In this document: positions 6,371-13,758 of the stretch, piece after piece
How the letters are laid out: each line of letters begins with the position of its first letter
Numbering within the stretch: the stretch's first letter is position 1
Assembly: GCA_900543325.1 (NCBI GenBank)
Contig: UQQU01000067.1
Coordinates: 1 to 17,134, forward strand
Length of the DNA stretch: 17,134 nucleotides
Direction of reading: 5' to 3'
Source: an uncultured Clostridium sp.
GTDB taxonomy: Bacteria; Bacillota; Clostridia; Clostridiales; Clostridiaceae
Made by a program: the position numbers and the translations under genes
Notes under the pieces: generated by a model
Told to the model about the DNA's origin: nothing
Database searches by the model: none
Seen by the model: the letters and a program-made list of their open reading frames with translations, nothing else

Positions 6371-6913
6371 TTATATATTTTTTATTTCACAATATGGTTT
6401 AAAATAATCTTTTTGATATGCACATAATGGACATTTATCCGGTGCTTCTGCCCCCTCATGTATATATCCACAATTCATGCAAACCCACTTAGAATTCTCA
6501 GGACCAACAAACATTGATTTCTTATTTAATTTATCATATAACTTTTTAAACCTTTCAGCATGAGCTTCCTCTACTTCTCTCAACTCCTTATATAAGTCAG
6601 CAATTTCCTTAAACCCTTCATTTTTAGCTTCTTGTTCAAATTTAGCATATAATTCTTTATATTCCTCTGTTTCGCCACATATTGCATCAATTAAATTTTC
6701 TTTAGTACTAGAAACTAACTTTAAAATTTCTCCATAAACTCTCCTTGCATGAGCTAATTCATTTATTGCAGTAATATCGAAAACTTCAGCTATCCACTGA
6801 TAACCTTCTTTTTTTGCCTTTTCTGCATATAAAGTATATTTATTTCTTGCTCTACTTTCTCCAGCAAAGGTTCTATACAGATTTTTCTCTGTTTTACTTC
6901 CCTTTAAATCCAT
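6371..6913 (-). CDS. rbr: Rubrerythrin, diiron peroxide reductase
   Basis: This cytoplasmic enzyme reduces hydrogen peroxide in anaerobes using a diiron site and a rubredoxin-type iron. The 180-residue length is usual. The N-terminal ferritin-like domain carries the metal ligands: E19 in GESRAR, E52 and H55 in NELAH, E95, and E115 with H118 in EEAH. The C-terminal rubredoxin-like domain has C145-x2-C148 (CMNC) and C161-x2-C164 (CPLC). All expected ligands are present. The ATG at 6913 has GAGGAG seven bases upstream. It leads a likely three-gene operon. Its promoter is not obvious: a weak TTGTAT and TATTAG pair lies in the 47 bases before the gene. A peroxide-responsive operator was not identified. 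Confidence 0.95.
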   Translation of the reverse strand: MDLKGSKTEKNLYRTFAGESRARNKYTLYAEKAKKEGYQWIAEVFDITAINELAHARRVYGEILKLVSSTKENLIDAICGETEEYKELYAKFEQEAKNEGFKEIADLYKELREVEEAHAERFKKLYDKLNKKSMFVGPENSKWVCMNCGYIHEGAEAPDKCPLCAYQKDYFKPYCEIKNI

Positions 6914-6961
6914 TTTTATCTCCTCTAAAATATTCCTAATATTAAATTATTCAAAACATAC

Positions 6962-7022
6962 AAAAATGATGAATCATAAATGATAGTAAGCATATTACTT
7001 ATCACTTTTAATTCATCATTTT
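6962..7022 (-). terminator. Terminator after spoVR
   Basis: A 12-bp repeat AAAATGATGAAT / ATTCATCATTTT encloses a weaker inner hairpin. It is followed by T-rich sequence on the minus strand and sits about 10 bases after the spoVR stop. Confidence 0.75.
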
Positions 7023-7032
7023 CTCCTTAATA

Positions 7033-8403
7033 TTAATTTACTGTTACTCTTCTATCATTATCACATACTATTTCGATACTTCTACCTTCCTTAGTATGTG
7101 TATTTAATATAACTTTATGCCCCCAAAGATCAAATAAATATTTTAATGTTTCTTTTGCATAAAGTAGCTCAAGTTCTCTACCGTCAAAAACATGTTCTAA
7201 TGTTAAAGTACCATCACGCTTATTCAAATCAACAATTCTTATATAAGGAATAGATCCAACTCCACATGAGTCTGACATAGTGTCTCTTATACTCTTCCAT
7301 CCCTCTTCATCAGAGACTTCATCCACTACAAATTCAAAGCTCTTCTTTGCATACTGGAATAATCCCAAATCCTTGCACAATTCTTGAGTTAAATATTTAC
7401 GTAAAAATGAATTATCTCTTTCTATATATCTAACTTCAAATAACTTATCTCTGCCATATCTTTTTTCAATATCTTCAAACACTTTAAATCCAACATAATA
7501 AGGATTTAACCCACCTAATGCAGGTGCTATAACATCATTATGACGCTTTATAAACTCTAAATATAATCCATCTGGTAAATCTAAGCTTTTTAAGATATTA
7601 TAATGACAATAACTTGCCCATCCTTCATTCATTATCTTAGTTTCAATTTGTGGTATAAAATATTGAGTTTCTCTTTTAACTATTTTAAGAATTGACTTTT
7701 CCCATTCTTCTAAAGAACCATATTTCATTATGAACCCTATAATATCATCACAAGGTTCTATAGGTGTCTTACTTAAATCTGGCAATTCAATTTCTTCATC
7801 ACTATTTAATATATCTCTACCTTGAATTTTCATATTATATTCTTCTATTAAGTTAGCTTTGATTTCTTCATCACTTAATTCTTTCACACCAACTACTCTT
7901 GGTATTTGATATCTAAGTGCATGCGCCGCATCCAAAATCTTTTCAACCCTACTATATCCTATACTAGGATCATTTATATAACTTCTAATTATATCAGCAT
8001 CTAACTTAAACATCTCTAAAGTGTAATAAGCCTTAGTTCCTTCTCTAAATAGCCTATTATTTTTAAAGAAATCATTATGACCATAAACATGAGCCATAGT
8101 TAGGATTTGTAAAAGCAATGTATTTTCCTTCATTAAATATGCAAGGGATGGATTTGAATTTATAACCATTTCATAAGGTAAACCAGTTAAATTTAATGAA
8201 TATAATGTTTTATTTTTTTCATATGCCTTACCATAACTCCAATGAGGATATTTAGATGGCATACCCACATAAGCTTCATAAGCTAACATTTCATTAAATC
8301 CAACTATTTCAAACTCCTGAGGATAATAATCAAGTCCAAATTCAGTTGCTTTCTTCTCAATCTTTACATTCCACTCTTCTAATTCCTTTAGTGTGTACTC
8401 CAT
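7033..8403 (-). CDS. spoVR: SpoVR family protein
   Basis: In Bacillus, SpoVR is a stage V sporulation protein affecting the spore cortex; in Escherichia coli its relative YcgB accompanies YeaG and YeaH. The biochemical activity of the family is not settled. The 456-residue protein is near the family length and has its conserved blocks: HWSYGK (54-59), AHVYGHNDFFKNN (104-116) and NEGWASYCHY (259-268). The histidines and glutamate of these blocks resemble metal ligands, which is inference. There is no signal peptide or membrane helix. The ATG overlaps the yhbH stop codon by one base (TAATG), with AGGAGG upstream, so translation is probably coupled. It is the last gene of the operon, followed by a terminator. 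Confidence 0.94.
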   Translation of the reverse strand: MEYTLKELEEWNVKIEKKATEFGLDYYPQEFEIVGFNEMLAYEAYVGMPSKYPHWSYGKAYEKNKTLYSLNLTGLPYEMVINSNPSLAYLMKENTLLLQILTMAHVYGHNDFFKNNRLFREGTKAYYTLEMFKLDADIIRSYINDPSIGYSRVEKILDAAHALRYQIPRVVGVKELSDEEIKANLIEEYNMKIQGRDILNSDEEIELPDLSKTPIEPCDDIIGFIMKYGSLEEWEKSILKIVKRETQYFIPQIETKIMNEGWASYCHYNILKSLDLPDGLYLEFIKRHNDVIAPALGGLNPYYVGFKVFEDIEKRYGRDKLFEVRYIERDNSFLRKYLTQELCKDLGLFQYAKKSFEFVVDEVSDEEGWKSIRDTMSDSCGVGSIPYIRIVDLNKRDGTLTLEHVFDGRELELLYAKETLKYLFDLWGHKVILNTHTKEGRSIEIVCDNDRRVTVN

Positions 8404-9578
8404 TATTCATCCTCCTTTAGCTCCTTGCTTAACATCAACTTAAGAGCGTCCCATAAATTCTTTTTCTCTTTAACAATAACAGAGACAAATTTCTTATCTG
8501 AAATTTCCTTATTAAATCTATAGTACATTGTTGTTGAATAAGTTGATGGTAAAAGTTCAGCATATCCAAACATATTACTAACTTCACACAGTTTCTTCAC
8601 AGATTCAATTGCTCTTTCATTATCTTCAGACCAGTTATCACCGTCACTGGCATAAACAGGATATATATTCCAAACTTCTGGAGAATATTTTTCTTCAATA
8701 AGCTTTAATGCTAAATTTAAACCACTAGAAATATATGTTCCTCCTGATTCTGCCTTATGGAAAAATTCGTATTCATTAACTTGTTTTGCAACTGTTGTAT
8801 GAGAAATAAATTCAAATGCAATATTATTATATTTTCTTTTTATAAAAGTAGATAATACAAAGAAAAATGATCTTGCTAAATACTTTTTAGTACTATCCAT
8901 AGATCCAGATACATCCATTATAAAAATCATTACAGCATTACTTTCCTTTTTAGGTTTAGTTTTAACTCTGTAATATCTAATATCATCTTCTCTAAATGGA
9001 AATCTATCTAATTCATCATCTAATCCAGCTTCTTTAAGTGCACGTTTTTTTCCTTGCTTACGAGCTGTCTTAGCCATAACAGTTTTTTTCTTCGCTAACC
9101 TTGGATTAATACCATGTCTTTGATATCCTCTTTTCCTGCTAGCACTTTCTGTTATTACTTCTGAATATTTCTTTTTATCTAAATTTGGCAAATCTAAATC
9201 CTCGACTATATAATCCATTAACTCTTCTAAAGTTATTTCTGTTTCATATATATCGTCCCCTTCAGAATTACCTGCACCTTTATTTCCCTTTTTACCACTA
9301 GATTCAGCTGACCCTATTTTGTCACCGCGCTTTTCTTCACCTGTACCGGTAGCAACACCCTTATTGTTGCTACCATATACAAATTGATATTCTTTTATTC
9401 CTCTAATAGGAATTTTAAATTTCTTATTTTTAGTTTCTCCTACTATACTCTCTTCTGATAGTATGTCTCCTAAATTTTCTTTAATAGACTTTTCCACCAA
9501 CTGCCTATGTCTTCTTCTATCTTCAATACTTCTATCATGCTCAACGGGATTTATAGTATTGTCTCTAAATATAGCCAT
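8403..9578 (-). CDS. yhbH: YhbH/YeaH family protein (DUF444) with VWA-like domain
   Basis: YhbH is a sporulation- and stress-linked protein that recurs between PrkA and SpoVR. A molecular role is not established. The N-terminal third is charged, with a glycine-rich low-complexity patch. The C-terminal half is a von Willebrand A-like domain with a complete MIDAS pattern: DVSGS (222-226), the threonine of GGTYISSG (281) and the aspartate of SDGDNW (312). A start at ATG 9578 (391 residues) is chosen because GGAAGG lies ten bases upstream. A GTG at 9596 is in frame but overlaps prkA and lacks a ribosome binding site. The gap to the prkA stop is five bases, which suggests coupling. Confidence 0.93.
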   Translation of the reverse strand: MAIFRDNTINPVEHDRSIEDRRRHRQLVEKSIKENLGDILSEESIVGETKNKKFKIPIRGIKEYQFVYGSNNKGVATGTGEEKRGDKIGSAESSGKKGNKGAGNSEGDDIYETEITLEELMDYIVEDLDLPNLDKKKYSEVITESASRKRGYQRHGINPRLAKKKTVMAKTARKQGKKRALKEAGLDDELDRFPFREDDIRYYRVKTKPKKESNAVMIFIMDVSGSMDSTKKYLARSFFFVLSTFIKRKYNNIAFEFISHTTVAKQVNEYEFFHKAESGGTYISSGLNLALKLIEEKYSPEVWNIYPVYASDGDNWSEDNERAIESVKKLCEVSNMFGYAELLPSTYSTTMYYRFNKEISDKKFVSVIVKEKKNLWDALKLMLSKELKEDE

Positions 9579-9583
9579 CCTTA

Positions 9584-11506
9584 TCAATCCTTCCACAAGT
9601 TGTTAGCGGCATATTTAAGAATTACATCACAGCAGTGTGGACAATATCCGTTTCTTTGCATTTCGTCAACCATAGCATTATATTTTTCTGTTTGCTCTTT
9701 ATCTCTAACTCTTGATTTAGTAATTATTCTAGATAGATCTCTTACAGATGCTATAAGTTTCTTTTCTATAGCTTCTTTTAATGGTTCATAAGATTTGTAA
9801 TCTATCTTTGATCCATTTCTAACTAGATAGAACATATATGATGTTACATCTGCTCTAAATCCTTTACTTGAAGCTTCTGAGACACCAATTTGCTCTTCTA
9901 TACTTCTCATAAACTCTTCATCTGGGTTTAATTCTTCACCAGTTTGAGCATCTTTAATTCTAGTTTTATTAACAAAAGCTTCAGCATTATCTATATAATT
10001 ATTGAAAAGACTTTCAGCTTGTTCTCTAAATGAATGGATAAATGCTTTTGTTATTTCTTTCTCTAAAGTCTTATTATATTCTTTTCTAATAGTATCTTGG
10101 ATAAATGCCAAGTATTTCTTCTTATCATCAGCAGCTATATCCATGTCTTTAATAGATTTAATTATACTTTCCATAATGCTTAAAGGGTTTATACAGTCAT
10201 ATTCAGAATTTGAAAGTGCATTATCAATTGATTTTATAATAAATCTTGTACTAATACCCTTCATTCCTTCATAAGGCCCTGCTTCTTCTCTAAGCTCTGT
10301 AATATCAATTTTCTTAGTTGTTCCCTTTTCAACTAAATCCTCTCCATTATAAATCTTAAGCTTAGTCATAGGGTCAACTTTTGCAGATGGTGTTAATCTT
10401 GAAAGTATAGCAAACATTGCTGCAACTTCAATTGTATGAGGTGCAATATGAGCCTTAAAGTTACTCTTCTTTAATATCTTTTCATAAATCTTAATTTCTT
10501 CTTCAAGTTCTAAGCAATAAGGAACTTCAATTTTTACAATTCTATCTAGAATTGCTTCATTAGTATGATCTGATTTAAACTTATTCCACTCTGCTTCATT
10601 AGAGTGAGCTATTATTAATCCATCAAAATAAATCATTGAACCCTTACCAGGTGATGGTATAGATTTTTCCTGAGTTGCTGTTATAATTGTGTGTAAGTAT
10701 TCAACATCATTTTTAAATACTTCTATAAATTCAACTAATCCTCTATTACCTACATTAAATGCTCCATTTAGTGAGAATATTCTTGGATCATCCTCTGGGT
10801 ACATATCCATCTTAGAAATATCAATAGAACCTGTTAATATTGAAGTATCTTGATTATTAGGGTCAACAGGTGGAACAACACCTATCCCCTTTCTTGATCT
10901 TATAGAGAACCCCTTCCTTTCAACAGGGAAATTTTCATATTCTCCATTAAATTCATGAAGTAATCTATACTTGCATACTGGACATAAGTCTCCTTCTATT
11001 TGAACACCTAACATTTCATTAAACTTAGGCCTTAAATGATTTGGAACTAGATGTAAAGGTTCCTCATGCATAGGGCAACCTTTTAAAGAATATATTGGTT
11101 CACATTGAACTAATGCACTCTTTAAAGCTTCTACTAATGATGATTTACCTGCTCCAACAGGTCCTACTAAGTATAAAACTTGTCTAGATTCCTCACCTTT
11201 CATAGATGCAGAGTGTAAATAATTAACAAGTTTCATTAGAATTTTATCAATTCCAAAAAAATCCTCTTTAAAATATCCATACTCCCTAATTGTTTCATTA
11301 CCATATATTTTTCTTATTCTTGGGTGTTCATCACCTTTTAAAACTTCTACCCCCTTACTCATAATAAAGTCATATAACCTCTTATGTGCAAGTTTTGCTA
11401 TATCTGGGTTTTGCTTTACTATTTCTAAGTAATCTAAAAATGTACCCTCAAATTTTTCTTTATTTCTACTTTCTCTATCTGTAGTTATAAATTCCTTAAA
11501 GTTCAT
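9584..11506 (-). CDS. prkA: PrkA family serine protein kinase with AAA-type domain
   Basis: PrkA proteins (YeaG in Escherichia coli) carry an AAA ATPase domain and a C-terminal kinase-like part. They act in sporulation in Bacillus and in nutrient-stress responses in enterobacteria. The 640 residues match the usual size. The Walker A loop is GPVGAGKS (115-122). Cysteine clusters at C144 with CPVC (175-178), and CPHCC near residue 622, may bind zinc. The family segments LTGSIDISKM and NRGLVEFIE are intact. The ATG at 11506 has GGGGAGGG upstream at good spacing. It is the first gene of a three-gene operon ending at spoVR. Whether the protein acts mainly as a kinase or an AAA protease is debated for the family. 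Confidence 0.95.
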   Translation of the reverse strand: MNFKEFITTDRESRNKEKFEGTFLDYLEIVKQNPDIAKLAHKRLYDFIMSKGVEVLKGDEHPRIRKIYGNETIREYGYFKEDFFGIDKILMKLVNYLHSASMKGEESRQVLYLVGPVGAGKSSLVEALKSALVQCEPIYSLKGCPMHEEPLHLVPNHLRPKFNEMLGVQIEGDLCPVCKYRLLHEFNGEYENFPVERKGFSIRSRKGIGVVPPVDPNNQDTSILTGSIDISKMDMYPEDDPRIFSLNGAFNVGNRGLVEFIEVFKNDVEYLHTIITATQEKSIPSPGKGSMIYFDGLIIAHSNEAEWNKFKSDHTNEAILDRIVKIEVPYCLELEEEIKIYEKILKKSNFKAHIAPHTIEVAAMFAILSRLTPSAKVDPMTKLKIYNGEDLVEKGTTKKIDITELREEAGPYEGMKGISTRFIIKSIDNALSNSEYDCINPLSIMESIIKSIKDMDIAADDKKKYLAFIQDTIRKEYNKTLEKEITKAFIHSFREQAESLFNNYIDNAEAFVNKTRIKDAQTGEELNPDEEFMRSIEEQIGVSEASSKGFRADVTSYMFYLVRNGSKIDYKSYEPLKEAIEKKLIASVRDLSRIITKSRVRDKEQTEKYNAMVDEMQRNGYCPHCCDVILKYAANNLWKD

Positions 11507-11586
11507 AAACTCATCCCTCCCCTTTAATTTAATATATTATTGTATTAAATAGTTATATTCCTATTTTTTTATTTACACTTCTCTAT

Positions 11587-11614
11587 ATTTTATATGTTTA
11601 AATTTACCAATTAT
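11587..11614 (-). promoter_or_regulatory. Possible sigma-E-like promoter of prkA-yhbH-spoVR
   Basis: CATATAAAAT (11596-11587), preceded at 12 bases by ATAATT (11614-11609), loosely resembles the sporulation sigma-E pattern (ATA-T/A-T, 13-15 bases, CATA-CA-T). The spacing is short and the region is very AT-rich. No good vegetative TTGACA/TATAAT pair is visible before prkA. The rest of the 243-base spacer holds only the recQ terminator. Confidence 0.22.
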
Positions 11615-11675
11615 TATTAATTAACCATATTTTTTTTATTTATTATATTTACAGCCTAATATACCTTATTAATAA

Positions 11676-11730
11676 TAAAAATTCCCTATAAGAAAATTAT
11701 ATTAACTATAATTTTACTCATAAGGAATTT
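11676..11730 (-). terminator. Terminator after recQ
   Basis: A long imperfect hairpin (AAATTCC ... GGAATTT, with an inner AAAATTATA / TATAATTTT helix) is followed by TTATT on the minus strand. It lies 20 bases after the recQ stop. Confidence 0.7.
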
Positions 11731-11749
11731 ATATTTACTTTATTAAATT

Positions 11750-13504
11750 TTAACTTTTTAATCTTTTTAAAAGCTCTTCTCCGTATTTATTAAATTTCTT
11801 TTCTCCCATACCTCTAATCTCTAAAAGTTCTTGATCTGTTTTAGGTAATTTATTACATAATTCAATTAATGTTGCATCTGAAAAAATTATATATGGCTTT
11901 ACCCCTTCTTTAATTGCAGTATCTCTTCTCCAAATTCTTAGCTTATTAAATAAATCACTATTAATAACTTTTTCCTCATTTTGATAACTTAACTTTAACA
12001 TTACTCTTTGCTTCGACTTTAAAATACTGTAGGATTTTTCATTTAATTGTAGCATTGAGTAAGTACCTTCTTTTAAATTAACGTACCCAAAATCAATTAA
12101 TGCTTTTATTAAATCTCGTATAAACTTACTACTATACTCTCTCATTATTCCATATGTAGTTAATTCATTTAATTTATCATTAATTATCTTAGGACCAACC
12201 ATTCCTCTAAGTACATCAATAAGAACTGCAACTCCATAACGTTCTCTAGTTCTATATACACAAGATAATATCTTTTGAGCTTCTATAGTATAATCTCTAA
12301 GTTCATCACTATTTAGGCAATTACTACAATTATTGCAATACTCCCTAATATTCTCTTGTCCAAAGTATTTTAAAATAAAGGCCCTTAAGCATTCTTTACT
12401 CTCACAAAAGTCTATCATGCTTTGAAGCTTCTTTATTTCTAATTCTTTTCTATCTATCTGAACAGTTGTATATATTAAATATTCTAATGTTCTAATATCA
12501 CTTCTATTAAATAAAATATGGCACTCAGATATAGCTCCATCTCTACCAGCCCTTCCAATCTCCTGATAGTAACTTTCTATATTTTTAGGCATTGTAAAGT
12601 GAACTATATATCTCACATTGGACTTATCTATTCCCATTCCAAAAGCATTAGTTGCAATCATAACATTGCAGTTTTCATTTAAAAATTCATCTTGATAATA
12701 CTCTTTTTCTTCATCCTTTAATCCACCATGATATTTTAATACATCATATCCTAAATCCTTAAGATAAAAATATAATCCATCTACTTCCTTCCTCGTAGCA
12801 CAATAAATTATACCAGCTTCATTTTCCTTATCCTTAATTATATCTTTTACTAACTCTAACTTATCTTCTTCAATATGTACCCTTATAGATAAGTTATCCC
12901 TATCAAAACTACCTATGTATATGTAAGGCCTCCTCAATCCTAAAAGCTTAACTACATCCTTTCTTACAATTTCTGTTGCTGTAGCAGTAAATGCAGTTAC
13001 TACTGGTCTAATACTTAAAGAGTTTATAAAATCATTAATTAATCCATAACTTCTTCTAAAATCATGTCCCCACATTGATACACAATGAGCTTCATCTATT
13101 GCTAATTGACTTATATTAAGTTTTCTAAGCTTTCTTTTGAAAAATTCATTTTCTAACCTTTCAGGAGCAATATAAAGTAATTTTATTTCACCTTTTCTAC
13201 ACCTTTCCATAATGCTATCTATACTCTCTAAACTTTGAGTGCTATTTATATATTCGGCATTTATTCCATTTGATTTTAAATTATCTACCTGATCCTTCAT
13301 TAAAGCAATCAATGGTGAAATAACTATAGTAACTCCCTTAAATAAAAGAGCTGGAATCTGATAACAAATTGATTTTCCCCCACCTGTTGGTAAAATACAA
13401 AATGTATCTCTTTTACTTAATATATTATTTATAATTTCATACTGCCCTTTTCTAAAGGAATTATATCCATAATACTTATGAAGTACTTCAAACACCTTAT
13501 TCAT
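11750..13504 (-). CDS. recQ: ATP-dependent DNA helicase RecQ
   Basis: This 3'-5' helicase unwinds DNA during recombination and replication-fork repair. The 584-residue protein has all expected parts: a Q-motif region (FRKGQ, 17-21), Walker A PTGGGKS (39-45), DEAH (137-140) followed by the aromatic-rich CVSMWGHDFR, TATAT (173-177), and QEIGRAGRDG (324-333) of motif VI. RecQ zinc-binding cysteines are at C367/C372, C390, C393 and C396. A winged-helix region follows, then a C-terminal HRDC domain (about 515-584) with EIRGMGEKKFNKYGEELL. The ATG at 13504 has GGTGAG upstream. A possible -10 (TGTGATAAT) lies in the spacer towards the tRNA. It appears single-gene, with its own terminator. Confidence 0.96.
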   Translation of the reverse strand: MNKVFEVLHKYYGYNSFRKGQYEIINNILSKRDTFCILPTGGGKSICYQIPALLFKGVTIVISPLIALMKDQVDNLKSNGINAEYINSTQSLESIDSIMERCRKGEIKLLYIAPERLENEFFKRKLRKLNISQLAIDEAHCVSMWGHDFRRSYGLINDFINSLSIRPVVTAFTATATEIVRKDVVKLLGLRRPYIYIGSFDRDNLSIRVHIEEDKLELVKDIIKDKENEAGIIYCATRKEVDGLYFYLKDLGYDVLKYHGGLKDEEKEYYQDEFLNENCNVMIATNAFGMGIDKSNVRYIVHFTMPKNIESYYQEIGRAGRDGAISECHILFNRSDIRTLEYLIYTTVQIDRKELEIKKLQSMIDFCESKECLRAFILKYFGQENIREYCNNCSNCLNSDELRDYTIEAQKILSCVYRTRERYGVAVLIDVLRGMVGPKIINDKLNELTTYGIMREYSSKFIRDLIKALIDFGYVNLKEGTYSMLQLNEKSYSILKSKQRVMLKLSYQNEEKVINSDLFNKLRIWRRDTAIKEGVKPYIIFSDATLIELCNKLPKTDQELLEIRGMGEKKFNKYGEELLKRLKS

Positions 13505-13596
13505 AATATCTCACCAATTTCTATAAATATATTTCTTTTATATTATCACATTTTTTACTACTATTACATATTTTTTATTATTTTTTTAATTTACTA

Positions 13597-13625
13597 TTGA
13601 CTTATTCTTAATATCATATTAAAAT
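13597..13625 (+). promoter_or_regulatory. Promoter of tRNA-Leu
   Basis: TTGACT (13597-13602), a 17-base spacer and TAAAAT (13620-13625) lie just upstream of the tRNA. The start would fall close to the mature 5' end at 13637. Confidence 0.7.
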
Positions 13626-13636
13626 AAATCTTGCCT

Positions 13637-13723
13637 GCTGAAGTGGCGGAACAGGCAGACGCACAGGACTTAAAATCCTGCGGTAGCGATACCGTACCGG
13701 TTCGATTCCGGTCTTCAGCACCA
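13637..13723 (+). tRNA. tRNA-Leu, anticodon TAA (UUA codons)
   Basis: The acceptor arms GCTGAAG (from 13637) and CTTCAGC pair perfectly, and CCA is encoded at 13721-13723. The anticodon stem CAGGA/TCCTG encloses the loop CTTAAAA, so the anticodon is TAA (13671-13673). A long variable arm (CGGTAGCGATACCG) marks it as a class II tRNA, as expected for leucine. The T arm is ACCGG-TTCGATT-CCGGT. UUA is the dominant leucine codon in such AT-rich genomes. It stands alone between recQ and a histidine kinase gene. Confidence 0.97.
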
Positions 13724-13755
13724 AAAAGACTGTATAAGTTATACAGTCTTTTTTT
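13724..13755. terminator. Terminator of tRNA-Leu, possibly shared with the kinase gene
   Basis: AAAAGACTGTAT / ATACAGTCTTTT with loop AAGTT begins right after the tRNA CCA and is followed by a run of T on the plus strand. On the minus strand it is followed by five T, so it may also end the convergent histidine kinase transcript. Confidence 0.88.
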
Positions 13756-13758
13756 ATT

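Noticed and set aside
9579..9596. GTG at 9596 as the yhbH start
   Set aside because: It has no ribosome binding site and overlaps prkA. ATG at 9578 has GGAAGG at a workable distance.
13637..13723. tRNA-Leu as an occupied integration site
   Set aside because: No integrase gene and no direct repeat of the tRNA 3' end are found in the window.
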